A stretch of 64,000 bases of DNA from contig OX359190.1 in the NCBI GenBank assembly GCA_947172415.1, positions 6,696,001 through 6,760,000 on the forward strand, written 5' to 3'. Both the position numbers and the translations under genes were made by a program. Position 1 is the stretch's first letter, and every line of letters starts with the position of its first letter. This DNA is from Chondrosia reniformis (Eukaryota; Porifera; Demospongiae; Chondrillida; Chondrillidae). The notes under the pieces were generated by a model that was not told the origin of the DNA, made no database searches, and saw nothing but the letters and a program-made list of their open reading frames with translations. Positions 44,945 through 56,599 of this stretch are shown one piece after another.

Positions 44945-45685
44945 TCGAATGTGTAATCAATTATAATATGTAGTCACGTACCATTTCCTTATCGTTAAAC
45001 AAACATTGTTTATTTTAAACAGTGTCTATAGATTTGCTACACAAACATTCAATAGGTGAATTGAAGTGAAAATATCAATCGCACATAGGAATCGGTTCAG
45101 GTGAGTAATCAAGTGTACAATTGTCTTCTGTACCTATCTATTGTGACCAACACTATCGAAAGTCCAGCTTGGATTTTAGTGTTGATTTCAGTGAATAGGT
45201 TTATTGGGCAACTAAAAGCATTGAGAGATTTCTAGGCTTTGCTATGTAATTTGTAGCTTCCAAAGTCTATATTCTTAGCATTATAACAGGATGGATTGAC
45301 TATATGTAATGTATTTTCATGGCAAGGTTTGTGCAGTGTAGATCTCATTGAATTGAGTTGATTTTACTTTGAACACTAAGCAACAAGTAAAGAGGGATAC
45401 CTAGACTTTTCTATAGTCCTTCATGCACCCTCATTCTATCATACTGATGGATGCCATGCATTTGAGCATGACAATAATATGGATTGCGCATGGGCTGGGG
45501 TGAATGTTGAAATAGAACAACAAATTTGTAGGGATATCATCAAATTACATATACATATAAAAGAAGTATTTTTGAAAATCTTTTATCTTTTGTTAAGTTG
45601 TGGCTTTGAAAAAAGCCGTTTCTGTTTCTTTAATATATTATTAATGTATGAAATGTAAGTTAGTGTATTGCAATGGTCTAATAGT
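44945..45685. other. Noncoding stretch
   Basis: No gene or repeat recognised between the satellite and the 3' end of the gene at 45690-46499. Confidence 0.35.
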
Positions 45686-45689
45686 CTTT

Positions 45690-46499
45690 CTAATGGTAGT
45701 TATAGTTACGTGTAAGAAGATGTAGCAACAGCCTGCCTGGTGAGGGTGGTGGTACAGGCTGTGGTATCAATGCTGTTGGTGGAGCAGGGGCTTCTACTTT
45801 GGCTGCTTCCACTTTAGCCTTCTCTTTTTTCCTCATTCTTCTTTCCTTCCGCAACATCTCCCTCTAAATATATTGTATCAACATGAATATAATACAGACT
45901 TTGTATCATTATATACACTTACCACTTTTTCTTCATTTTTTTGTTTCTCATTTAGCTACATGAAAGAATAACGAAAAACATTAATCAACAGGAATACAAT
46001 GTCATATGCTGTACCTCCTCCATATGCCGTACCTCTTCCATATGCCGTACCTGGACTTCTTTCAGCTGCAAAGCAGAAACATTGATTACATTGAAGAACA
46101 GCTGGACATTCCACATTTTTACTATTATTAACATTGCTGTTACTTACATTTCGATTATTCTGCCAGCACAGCAGTGCCACAACTATCATTAGTTGTGTGA
46201 TGGCCTATGTACATAGTGGAGGTATTGATAGTAACTTGCACTGTACCATGTGCACTTTTACACATATAGCAAACAGTATATTTCATGCACTTACTATTCT
46301 TGCCATCCATTCGCCTGTAAAAAAAAGGAGCACCAAAGCCCCTATTATCACCGTGTAAAGTGACTATGTGCAGTGTGGATGTATACCAAATAGATGGTAG
46401 ATTTGGCGAATTACATACAGTCTAACTCACAAAGTAACCCGACGCTAGGAATATGGCTGTCGTGTTCACTGCACTAAGCACCTCTACTCTCAATGCCAT
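45690..46499 (-). CDS. Small membrane protein with charged coiled-coil tail, 6 exons
   Basis: Exons are 46499-46431, 46314-46295, 46204-46148, 46065-46015, 45955-45923 and 45863-45690. Introns are 116, 90, 82, 59 and 59 bp, all GT..AG. Exons 3-6 join in phase 0. The protein starts MALRVEVLSAVNTTAIFLAS, a hydrophobic anchor or signal. A second hydrophobic segment follows (ITQLMIVVALLCW), then a charged helix (VRHMEEVRHMEE..REMLRKERRMRKKEK) and a Pro-rich end (PPTALIPQPVPPPSPG). It is about 134 residues. The join of exons 1 and 2 is one base out of phase, so a base may be missing or a splice site misplaced. I do not recognise the family. Confidence 0.6.
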
Positions 46500-46617
46500 T
46501 TCTTTCGTTGGTAAATGTTGGTAAAAACCATGGAAACGATGGTAAGCAGTTGCGCGCGTTGTATGCGGTCATTATTGCTATGGAAATCGTTAATCGTTCC
46601 GAGCTCAAAGATCGGCA
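46500..46617. promoter_or_regulatory. Likely bidirectional promoter
   Basis: 118 bp separate the start of the minus-strand gene at 46499 from the plus-strand start at 46618. It is more GC-rich than its surroundings ('agttgcgcgcgttgtatgcg') with no clear TATA box. Promoter function is inferred from position. Confidence 0.4.
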
Positions 46618-46785
46618 ATGAGTGTTCTCTTTACGAAATTGACGCTGTTCATGAATTCTCCTAGTCTGAAGCTTTCCTCGAGCTTTCAGGAATTCATCCT
46701 ATTTGCACTGTGTGCGATACTTAGCTGCCATACAGCGAAAAGAGTGCTTTTCAGCACTAAATCGGTGACGGGAGACGGCGCTGAG
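46618..46785 (+). CDS. First exon of an unknown gene, divergent from 46499
   Basis: It reads MSVLFTKLTLFMNSPSLKLS and a hydrophobic segment FILFALCAILSC, then runs to GDGAE at a strong GTAAGT donor (46786). The hydrophobic stretch could be a membrane anchor. A possible downstream Cys-rich block at about 47270-47442 (CPAKRLSAKKCWYKNCP) could belong to it, but the phases do not confirm this. Confidence 0.35.
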
Positions 46786-47574
46786 GTAAGTAATTTATTT
46801 TCTCTAATTGGTGTTAGTATGTATGAGCTGTATAAACAGTTGTTGGGCTGATATTCATATATAGCTAGCCGAATGAGTTGTCATATTTGTGCAACACTGT
46901 TGCAATTAGCTATAAAATATGAAATACCATATATCGGTAAATGAATCCATGTGTTTAAAAGAATACGAATTGACTGTATTCGCAATCCTTTGACAAGTAT
47001 TGATTTAACCACAATGGTTTACTGCTATATAGTTGACATCGTGAAATGATTCATTTTGATTGCCAAGAGAATCATTCGAGTAGTGACCCGGCAATAATTA
47101 CGAAGAGCGACGATTATTCTAATGATACGAATGTAAATCTAACATGCAGAAAGGTTTGATAGTAGTATAATTTGGGCGTAATGCTATTTGATTGACAATG
47201 CCACCCAGTGTAGCAGGTGAACAAATGTATAGTCTGCATATATGCTACTATACGCACGACAGAGAGTCGAGTATGCCTAAGTTACAAGCTCCACGATCTA
47301 GGGTTATATGTAGGTCCAAAAGTCTGTCCAGCTAAAAGGTTGTCTGCGAAGAAATGCTGGTACAAAAATTGTCCTAATGGGCCTAAGATTGCCAGAAGCT
47401 TCCATGTTTTGAGTTTACATTCGAAACATTTGGAGATGCACTAGAGGATCTTGTAACATAACGCAGACACTTTTACGTATACATACTATATGCATGTGTA
47501 CAGGTCTCATCAATTATTGGGGCGCCACAGGCACCCCTATATTGTTATTTATATATGTGTGTATATCCGGCAAA

Positions 47575-47640
47575 AAATATAATGTAATATAATATAATGT
47601 AATAAAATATAATGTAATGTTGTAATTGAGAAGTATGTAA
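47575..47640. repeat. AT-rich microsatellite
   Basis: Runs of 'aatataatgtaat' directly left of the minisatellite. Confidence 0.7.
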
Positions 47641-47654
47641 GAAAATACAATTCC

Positions 47655-48297
47655 ATATCTAAGTCTGAGTAAGGGGTGTGATCCTATAGCTAAGGCTGAG
47701 TAAGGAGTGTGATCCTATAGCTAAGGCTGAGTAAGGGGTGTGGTCCTATAGCTAAGGCTGATTAAGGGGTGTGGTCCTATAGCTAAGGCTGAGTAAGGGG
47801 TGTGGTCCTATAGCTAAGGCTGAGTAAGGAGTATGGTTCTATATAGCTAAGGCTAAGTAAGGGGTGTGGTGCTATAGCTAAGGCTTAGTAAGGTGTGTGG
47901 TCTTATAGCTAAGACTGAGTAATTAAGGAGTATGGTTCTATAGCTAAAGCTAATTAAGGGGTGTGGTCCTATAACTAAGGCTGAGTAAGGGGTTTGATCC
48001 TATAGCTAAGGCTGAGTAAGAGGTGTGGTCCTATAGCTAAGGCTGAGTAAGGAGTATGGTTCTATATAGCTAAGGCTAAGAAAGGGGTGTGGTCCTATAG
48101 CTAAGGCTGAGTAAGGAGTATGGTTCTATAGTAAAGCTAAGTAAGGGGTGTGGTCCTATAACTAAGGCTGAGTAAGGAGTATGGTTCTATATAGCTAAGG
48201 CTAAGAAAGGGGTGTGGTCCTATAGCTAAGGCTGAGTAAGGAGTATGGTTCTAGAGTAAAGCTAAGTAAGGGGTGTGGTCCTATAACTAAGGCTTAG
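47655..48297. repeat. Minisatellite, about 31-bp unit, about 20 units
   Basis: The unit 'ctatagctaaggctgagtaa' + 'ggggtgtggtc' is repeated with point changes and occasional 4-bp 'atag' insertions. A higher-order block of about 100 bp (units ending 'ggttctatatagctaagg') recurs at 48055-48255. The array ends abruptly at the first coding block of the 48.3-50.5 kb gene. Confidence 0.92.
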
Positions 48298-48305
48298 TCA
48301 GCCAT

Positions 48306-50494
48306 CAGAAATCAACATGCACTGGGACATTCCAACTGCAATGGACATGTTGAGGAACTGGCCATCAGACACCAAGATAGATTTGTCCATTGAGTCCAAA
48401 AAACTGGGCATACCAGGTTCCAACAGTGGATAAGTTCTGAAAGAAACTGCCATAAAACACAGTTGCCTTGGATTCACTATCAACCAGGCATATTTGAGCA
48501 AGGAAACGGAGGTTACCAGGAAGCAGTATCAGTGTGGGCTGTGGACCAAGCAAGAAAGTGCTGAAGAGTACCTGGGTAGATATGATACAATTAGGTTAGA
48601 TATAACACATACATGACAAATTGCAATATGTGCATGTTATAGCTGCTTGTGTACATGGTGTTTCACCCATCCTTGTTCATCTGAAATTAGGTGAACTGTG
48701 CTTAGGTGAGCCCTGTGCCCCCTATGACATCACTCGTGTGAGGCATGGAACAGAGGAGATTAAGGAGACTATTATAGGAAGGAAGAAGCCCCTACTAGAA
48801 ATACGCAAGCAATCACTGAAGGATCACTTCCAATACATGCGGCTTTGTAACAAGGAGCTTCTCTTAGCAAAAGACAGGACTGAACTAGAAGTCATGTTCA
48901 ATTGTGTAGGAGATCCAATGTCAGACAATGAACTACATCAATTCATAGTAAAACAGTTGGCCCTTCGTTACTTCGCTCTCTGGCATGACCATTCAACTGT
49001 GTGTGGCTGCGGTTTCATACTGGTTACCTACAAGGAAGTATATAATAGTGCAACATATTACACCAATGCTGAGTATAAAACACTTACAGATTAGTATAGT
49101 ATATGTTAAAACCTAGTATTTTTATCAATGTTTAACATTTATGATTGCTATACAAAATATATGACTTACTGAATTAATTATTATATAGGTGAATCTGTGG
49201 ATGTGCAAGCAGCTGTTGAAAGGCCTTATGTTCACATTCTTGCAGCAGGATCATCATCTGCAACAGATAATATTGCTCTAGCTGCAGACAGACTGACTGC
49301 CTAAAGGAATGGAACATAGATACATTATGTACTACACAGGGTATAGGGTTCTCAGATGTCCTGAGATTTTTAATGGAGACAAAGTTGCCCAGTGGATGGA
49401 AGAAGGTTGCCAGTTAGGAGGGAACTTCTTGCAGCAGGTTTGGTGGACAGAGACTAACAACACATATCACTTTTTTGATGGAGAGCAGCATCCCAACATT
49501 CATCCACAAGGTCCACCTCTTCAGAACTTCAGAAACTTATCCCAAAAGCAGCTTAACGACATCAAAGTTAAACACTGGGACAACATTCTGCAGAATTGCA
49601 TAACCCTCCCCACCCCTTACATACAGCTCTACAAGAACCTAGGCTTTCCTACAGAAAAGGTCTTCTTCCCTTTTTCAGCAAATGAAAGCCCTTCACCTCG
49701 CCCTACAACTAGTACTCATGTAGCACAAATGGATATGTCTACACCTACCTCATCTGGTGCCAGCACACAGCCAATCACTCTAAACATGCAGACACCACAT
49801 CTATCTGAAGATGCACAATCAGTAGAGTTTTGCTCCAGTGACGATAGCGAAGATGATGTGCAAGGAATTGAAGGAAGACATCAAGACTTCGAGACTTTAG
49901 GTACCTATGTGTACATATATAATATAAATCAGTGAAGAATGTATGCATTCGGTCATGTACAGACATATAATTACAAAGAGATTCAATTTCATCAAATTCT
50001 TTTCTCCATATCAAATATAGCCGAAAGCAATGACAATGACATTACATTTGTCAATGACAACCTTTTAATTCAAGCCGAGATTTCTGATAAGGAAGGTGAG
50101 TAAAATACCAGCTAAAATGACAATGCATGCATAAAACTTTTTCAATTTTGTTATAGAGTCATCATCACCTCCTCTTCTGAAATCCAGCCACTCCAGGATA
50201 ATTTCTGAAATTATTGGTAGCTGTAGTGAGCTCACGCAGTATGATGACATATGAAGTAGCTTAAAAGACAGTAGTTCCACCCACTATAGCAACCACTACC
50301 GACAACATGATCTATTGCTAGCTGGTTTACAGACACAAGTCCTCAATTTACTTGTACAACAAGTAAGGGATTATGAACTGAGTCACTTCAAGCAATATGG
50401 TATTCTTCCAAATACTCTGACACCAGATTGGGAGGAAAAGTACAAAAAAAAGAGATACAAAGCCTTACTACGTACATGGAACATTAGAATATAG
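48306..50494 (+). pseudogene. Unknown multi-copy gene family, copy 2 (longer)
   Basis: Plus-strand blocks in order: 48306-48600 (EINMHWDIPTAMDMLRNW, IPGSNSG, stop at about 48430, VLKETAIKHSCLGFTINQA), about 48700-49073 (RHGTEEIKETIIGRKKPLLE, FQYMRLCNKELL, LALRYFALWHDHSTVCGCGF, ending at a GTATAA donor) and about 49190-49303 (VERPYVHILAAGSSSATDN, stop). Then come 49309-49895 (WWTETNNTYHFFDGEQH..., LNDIKVKHWDNIL, GTACCT donor) and two small acidic exons to 50494 ending RYKALLRTWNIRI. The last large block is homologous to 1982-2326. Internal stops show decay. Function is unknown; a transposon-borne gene is my guess from its copy number. Confidence 0.6.
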
Positions 50495-50699
50495 CTGACA
50501 ACACAGTAACCTAAACAAAACTTCCAATACTTACAGAAACACAAACAATTTACTGGCCATTCATCCATCATTTTATTTTACTAATTATGACATCATGCAG
50601 AGGAAAAGAAAATATTTACTTTAGCTGCCACAACATAAACAATTAGCCTGTGTGCAGCACGAAGTTGCCCAAACAAGTTGGACAGTCCTTAATGCACCT

Positions 50700-51072
50700 G
50701 AGTTTGTCAGATAACTGTGAAACCAACATATATCATGGTACATGTGTATAGCAAACATTTGGCGAAGTTTTGCTTAATTAAATGAGCAAAATAAAGGAGA
50801 TATAATGAAGAATTTAAGGTTACAATTACGCAATCTGGTGATGTATTATGATGTTTCTCTAGTGCGTCACCAACACCTCTCGTATGTCACTCCGTATACA
50901 CATTTAGTGAATCTTGTGACGTTATGAAAACGTCACCTCCTTGTTGCTAAAGAAGATCATCCCTTTTGTGAACGGCTATGAGAAGTCGACACTCTCCTAT
51001 GAGAAGGAGCTACCGAATAAGCGAGTAGTAGCAAAGGTTAGATAAAGCGTATTTGTATACGTTCCCGTTAAG
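50700..51072. repeat. Direct repeat D1, left copy
   Basis: About 370 bp, from 'gtcagataactgtgaaacca' to 'tatacgttcccgttaagt', repeated almost identically at 52125-52498 in the same orientation. Noncoding. The copies could be terminal repeats of a dead element or a segmental duplication. Confidence 0.85.
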
Positions 51073-51854
51073 TTTGAGGCAGAATTGTCCCTATATTGAT
51101 GCAAAAGAATTTCGTTTAGTCGATCGTAGTAAAACTTTGGTAATTTAAGCTCTGTCTTCTCTTCTAATGTTTTTTGTTCATATTTTTACTTGCAATTGTC
51201 CAATTGATATAAAAGAAATAAAAGAAATTCGTTTAGACGACCGTAGTAAAACTTTGGTACATGAAGCTCCTTCATTTCTTCTTATGTCTTCTGTAAATAG
51301 TTTTCTTATCCATTTGTGTACGTATGCAGGAGTGTAATTGGATATGTAGGGGTGGATTTGGATAAATATGCGTGCGTGCAAACTCATGTGTGTCATTTCC
51401 GTGTGTACATACGGTACATATAGCGAATGTCTTAGTATATTGCTAGCCGCAACAAAAGTATACTTTTATATTCAGTGCAACTTACAATAGATAATACATT
51501 CAGTATAGTGATTATTCGATATAAGGAACTTATTTTGGTCCCGTTTGAGCTTCACTATAATGAGTTTCACTATAATGATATTCCACTGTATATTTATGTA
51601 CACATTCATCCATGTTTTTACATATCCATTATGGGTGTATGTATCCATGTTGTATATATGTAACTTAACTAGAAAAACGGTTTGTCTCCTGTGTACCTAT
51701 TACCTCATTTGGAACATTTTAAAAGTCTTTCAATATGACTGTGTGTTCTATTTGAGCTCTAGAGATACATTCTAAGGCAAAGTCTACAGTTAGTCATTTA
51801 TGTCTCAAGAAAACGTAAATGGGATATTTCAAAGGTCATTCATTTGCCATATAT

Positions 51855-51995
51855 ACAGTGCAAGTTACAATATACTAAGGTAATCTAAATAATATAATAT
51901 AATTAAATAATTCATATGGCTCCAAGAAACGACCTAGAAACAAAATGGGCATATCGTCATAAAGTTTAGGGTATAAAACTCATTTTAAATTAAGA
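51855..51995. repeat. Dispersed repeat R3, copy 2
   Basis: Matches 23470-23640 ('cagtgcaagttacaatatac', 'gggtataaaactcattttaa'). It lies between the two D1 copies. Confidence 0.7.
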
Positions 51996-52124
51996 GATTT
52001 TTTATTTAGGCCTCCGTTTGTTAGAAAACGGAGGACAAAGTCTGCATATAAAAGGCCATAGGACTATAGAAAACCTATGGGAAATTTATATTGAAACCAC
52101 GTGTTGTACTTATAAAAAATTTCA

Positions 52125-52498
52125 ATTTGTCCAGATAACTGTGAAACCAACATATATCATGGTATATGTGTATAGCAAACGTTTGGCAAAGTTTTGCTTA
52201 ATTAAATGAGCAAAATAATCAAGATATAATGAAGAATTCAAGGTTACGATTGCGAAATCTGGTAATGTATTATGATGTTTCTCTAGTGCGTCACCAACAC
52301 CTCTCGTTTGTCACTCTGTATACACATTTAGTGAATCTTGTGACGTTGCGAAAACGTCACCGCCTTGTTGCTAAAGAAGATCATCCCTTTTGTGAACGGC
52401 TATGACAAGTCGACGCTCTCCTATAAGAAGGAGCTACTGAATAAGCGAGTCGTAGCGAAGGTTAGATAAAGCATATTTGTATACGTTCCCGTTAAGTA
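52125..52498. repeat. Direct repeat D1, right copy
   Basis: See the left copy at 50700. Differences are scattered substitutions. It ends at a (TA)n run from 52497. Confidence 0.85.
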
Positions 52499-52564
52499 TA
52501 TATATATATATATATAATTAACTTTTCACACCTCTGTTCGGACGACAAATGATACTGCTTATAT

Positions 52565-53040
52565 ATTATGCATATTTAAATACAATCAATTACTACATAG
52601 TGCAAGTTACAAATTTATACACGGATGCAAGTGACTCCCAAGATAATCACACTGAGAGAGATAATATAATACAGATGCAAATGACTCACAAAATAATCGC
52701 CATCAGGTATATAATTAAATACTACAAGACTTTACCACACTGAAATTCTCAACTTCTGCATACAGAGTAGTAGTCTCTACAGATCATATAAGGTTAAACA
52801 CATGGCCTTCCAATTACCTTTTCACACCTTAGTAAGACTGAAGATGATGCATCTACATGCAATTATCAGGAAATATTCCAATCTCATGTAGGGGGTCTCA
52901 GCCAATAATCACCGCGGATTTGACTTTCCTTCAGTGTGAGCTAGGAGTACCGTTGGTTGTTTGCATGCATTCACATAAACAACAGGGTTAGAGACAGTTT
53001 GGTAACTTGCACAGAATGGACATAAAGGCTGGGGCCTTTA
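52565..53040. repeat. Repeat R1/R3 composite copy
   Basis: Contains 'gtgcaagttacaaatttata', 'cacggatgcaagtgactccc' (also at 24440), 'acatggccttccaattacct' and the 'caacagggttagagac' block of the window start, in that order. It is the most complete single-arm copy of the repeat and useful as its reference. Confidence 0.75.
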
Positions 53041-53639
53041 ATTTATTTCATAATGACCCTTTTGTGCTATAAATTCTGACTGATTTGCCTGAAGAAGATG
53101 AGTTTAGTTTTCTTTTTACAGTAATTTTGCTATAGGTTTGAACAAGTAAATATAATTTCGTTGTATTAACACACAGCAAATATACTAACCCTAACTTTCC
53201 TCTGTTTGTACTACTGCCTAATAGCTTTTAAGTTATAGACTTCTGGATCAAGGTGTGACAGCTTCTCTTTTCTTCTTTCTGCTTCATACAACCTTTTTGT
53301 AGCTACTGGAACAAAAGATTAACTGCCTCATATATGGCAGGGATATACTTACTATTTATACAAGGGCATATACGTTTAATATTAGCAGTCGTGTGTTTTT
53401 GTCTGCTTCTAATTCTTCATGCCGTTTTGTTACTACCTTAATGTTGTGAGGTGAATTAAATCTGCAATAATTGTAAGAAACATATATATGCAGTAGTGAT
53501 ATAGCTCGCTGGACATTGTGACATGATATACTGAGACTTATGGTTCGGTTTGATTGTTATATAGTCATATTATATTTCATGATTCAATCACATGCAACTG
53601 TTAGGCTACCACTGCTTTGCATGAAAGAATTTTCATCTG

Positions 53640-54440
53640 TATAGATGACGATATATCAGCACCTGTTGGTTCACCACTACCTCAGCCTAGTTGGGATCAT
53701 GAAAAAGACACTACCAGCACAGATAATCCTCAGGAAGGTACTAATTGACATTATGTAATATAAGTGTGGGTATATTTAATTGAATCTCTTGTGTGTCATG
53801 CAGCGTCTGACACGGGCTGTAGCTCTGAGTCTGTGTGCCCTGACATAAATCAAGAAATGGATAATCCTGGTAATGATATGATAAAAGCTGCATCCTGTAT
53901 ATATGATCCAATTTCTGAGAATATATATGTACATATTGAACTTTGGTGTAAAATATTCAGTTCTGCTGCAGTTGCCATACTATAAACCAGCACGCATGGT
54001 AATCATTGATCCTATGCATAATTTACTTCTTCGCACAGGGAAATGAATGATGGAAATCTTAAAAGATACTGGCATGTTGACAAGCTCTAATTTGGAGGAA
54101 ATACAAAATGTAGTGAATAGCTTTGCATGTCCCAGTGACCTAGGGAGAATTCCATATAAGATAGCATCCGGAATTTCAGGTTTTACTGCAGACCAGGGGA
54201 AACAGTGGATTGTAGTCTATTCATTAGTTAGTTTAAAACTTTTACTTCCTCCTGACCATTATAAGTGTTGGCAAACTTTTGTGCATGCCTGCCAATTGCT
54301 TTGCAGCCCTTCCATAATCTTGCAAAACCTTGAGGAGGCACACTCTCTATTGGTCACCTGCTGTAAGGACATAGAAACATTATATACTAAGAAATACCTA
54401 ATACCTAATATGCATTTTCCAAAGGTATATACCATGTGAA
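53640..54440 (+). pseudogene. CACTA/EnSpm-like transposon protein fragment
   Basis: Acidic small exons (about 53645-53735 DDDISAPVGSPLPQPSWDHE; about 53804-53870 CSSESVCPDINQEMDN) precede an exon at about 54045-54426. That exon reads PSDLGRIPYKIASGISGF, TADQGKQWIVVYSLVSLKLL, PPDHYKCWQTFVHACQLLC and a final NMHFPK at a GTATAT donor. The 'GRIP.KIASG...TADQWK.W..V+S...L....P..H+.CW..FV.AC' pattern is one I recall from the C-terminal region of animal CACTA/EnSpm-type transposases. Only this region is kept. The exon boundaries are approximate. Confidence 0.55.
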
Positions 54441-54879
54441 ACTGAGCATAAGATCCAAATGTGACTATTTTTAGCATAATAGCAATTGGTACAATAAATA
54501 TATATAGCACCCTAAGGATATATATAGTTGGTCACATGAATAGAATGTGACTTTTGGAGAGAAAGTGTCTATATAGAAGGTAGCCATATATCGCTGATTT
54601 AAAGTTTATCTATTTCAGAAAGTGATTGTGAGTTTATGCAACTTAATATAATCAAATGTTTATACAATAATCAACATGTACATGGTACAAATGTTTGATA
54701 GGAATAGAATGGACAAAAATCTAGTGGGTCAGAAAGATCCAAAACACTAAAAAATGAAAGACGAAAGAAGTGCTTGCAAACTAAGACAGCACTAAAACTA
54801 AAAGAGTTGACTTTAAAACGTAATAAATTGAAGCAAGCTACTACACAACTTACAGTCTTGAGGAACATGTGTAGAACTG

Positions 54880-55821
54880 TGGCATCAGAGAAAGGTTTAA
54901 GAAGCCAACTTTTAAGTGGGTAGGCAGGGTCACCTAAAATAACCAAAAGGAATGGGTGTGCCACATAATGTTCTTGTCCAGTTAGGTAAGAAATTTTCAC
55001 TTTCACATTTTCTGTAAAGTCTAGAGTTAGCCAACACCCTGTCATCATGCACACTACCTGGCCAACCAACATAAATATCCAGAAATCTGTAATCATGGGA
55101 TACTAAAGCTTGAAGTATCGTTGAATGATAACCTTTCCGGTTATAATATTCCAATTTATTTTCTTTTGGAGCAATGATAGGTATATGACTTCCGTCTATG
55201 GCACCAATGCATTGTGCATGGGCATCCCCATTTACGGAAGAAGCCATCAACTATATTTCTCAAACCTTCCCCTGTTGGGATATCAATATACATTGGTGCC
55301 ATATGTTGAACAATAACACCACATACATCATGTACAACATGACATACTGTTGAAATACCAACTTCAAATAAGTGGCTGATGGTATGATATTCTATATCGG
55401 TTACTAGTCTCTATAAGCAAATGGCAATCCTTTGTTCAACAGTAGGGGGTTTCCTAACAACATGTTGTCTTTGAAGGTAAGGTTTAAGTTGTTGGCAAAG
55501 GAATTGAAATGTACTCCTAGATATACGAAAATTTTGCTTCCATTCTTTGTCACTCCAGTTTCCAGCAATGTTCTCCACAGATGATCGATTCCTTCGTTTA
55601 CTCCAATGCATTCTTCTGCTCACGTATGCAGACAAAACACGATGCAGTAAAAATTGATAAAAAATTGCTCTCTCTTCTTGAACAGCATTAAAATGTAGAA
55701 TAGGTGCTCTTCTAGCGATATTCGTTGCCATCAGTGAACGTTTACATTCCATATTTCTTCTTTGTAGACACAATAGAACGAATACAAAAATAAAAGCAAG
55801 CTGAAAATATTCGTACGCCAT
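54880..55821 (-). pseudogene. Harbinger/PIF transposase (DDE_4), frameshifted
   Basis: The N-terminal part (55821-55411) has a helix-turn-helix-like region (WSDKEWKQNFRISRSTFQFL followed by LKPYLQRQ and PPTVEQRIAICL). The frame breaks near 55410 and again near 55250. The nuclease half (55250-54930) carries Asp in CIGAIDGSHIPI and Asp in the IYVGWPGSVHDDRV motif, with YYNRKGYHSTILQALVSHDY between them. ILGDPAYPLKSWLLKPF follows in another frame (about 54960-54900). The region of the last catalytic Glu is not recognisable. The companion Myb-like gene of Harbinger elements was not found. Confidence 0.85.
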
Positions 55822-56160
55822 CTTGATCTAATACGCTACATGAATAAATACTACTAACAAAATCGTCATGTGAACGGCAACCGAGTTCGAGCCGGATTAA
55901 AATAACGTGGGTTCGAACCACTTTCGATTGTATAACAATGTGAAAATGGAATAAGTGAATTGAAAAACCTAATGAAATTAGTCAATATAGGGATAAGGTA
56001 GAGGAATTAGGAATAGAATTAGACACAAAAAACAATATAATACATCTAAGTTAGCAATTAGGGAGTTCTATAGGGATAAGATTTTGGAGGGAGGATGCAG
56101 GGCAGGGAGGATGGTCCTCTTAGGTGCTCAAAGTAAAGACAATAGAAGATGTATATCTAA
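55822..56160. other. Noncoding spacer
   Basis: Nothing recognised except a tRNA-like T-arm word discussed among the rejected items. Confidence 0.3.
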
Positions 56161-56199
56161 ATGATTACAAGACCCAATTTGTAAAAAGGATGTCTGAGA

Positions 56200-56500
56200 T
56201 ATGAGACTTGGCAGGGAAGAGGATCACTAGAGCACAACATCACCAGAAGGAACAGCATGATCCATCTGCCAGGCCAGTGAAGTTTACCACTGGAGAAAGG
56301 GTGTTGGTTAAGATGGCAACAGCCAAAAGTGGACCTGTCCATAAACTGGCACATGTATTCCATGGACCATTTCATATCACTTCCTGTGATGACAGCGTGG
56401 TGGATGTTATTCCTGTGGATCATCCTAAAGCTACACCTATCAGAAGTCTCTGTGGATCGCATAAGACGCTGTCCTCCAGAGATTGAAGATGTCTTTTAGC
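56200..56500 (+). pseudogene. Ty3/gypsy integrase C-terminal fragment
   Basis: The open segment contains ITRAQHHQKEQHD, a GERVLVKMATAKSGPVHKLA block and VFHGPFHI, then VIPVDHPKATPIR. It then shifts frame into RIRRCPPEIEDVF. The 'GERVLV......GP..KL...F.GPF' signature is the C-terminal (GPY/F) domain of gypsy-type integrases. No LTR, protease or reverse transcriptase of this element is visible nearby. Confidence 0.7.
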
Positions 56501-56599
56501 CATGGGAAGATGGTCGTCCCTCAGAACTGCAGGAAGAAGATGTTCCCCAAGAAAATGTCTGGACTGGGCATCTTAGGAGATGCAGGTCAGAGGACAATT

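Noticed and set aside
47655..48297. CRISPR-like regular repeats
   Set aside because: Units are contiguous without unique spacers and vary by point changes. This is a minisatellite in a eukaryotic context.
50700..52498. LTR retrotransposon defined by the 370-bp direct repeats
   Set aside because: No primer-binding site, polypurine tract, gag or pol sequence lies between, and the ends are not TG..CA.
55860..55935. tRNA-like words 'ccgagttcgagccgg' and 'gtgggttcgaaccact'
   Set aside because: Both look like T-arms, but no D-arm, anticodon arm or acceptor stem fits around either of them on any strand.
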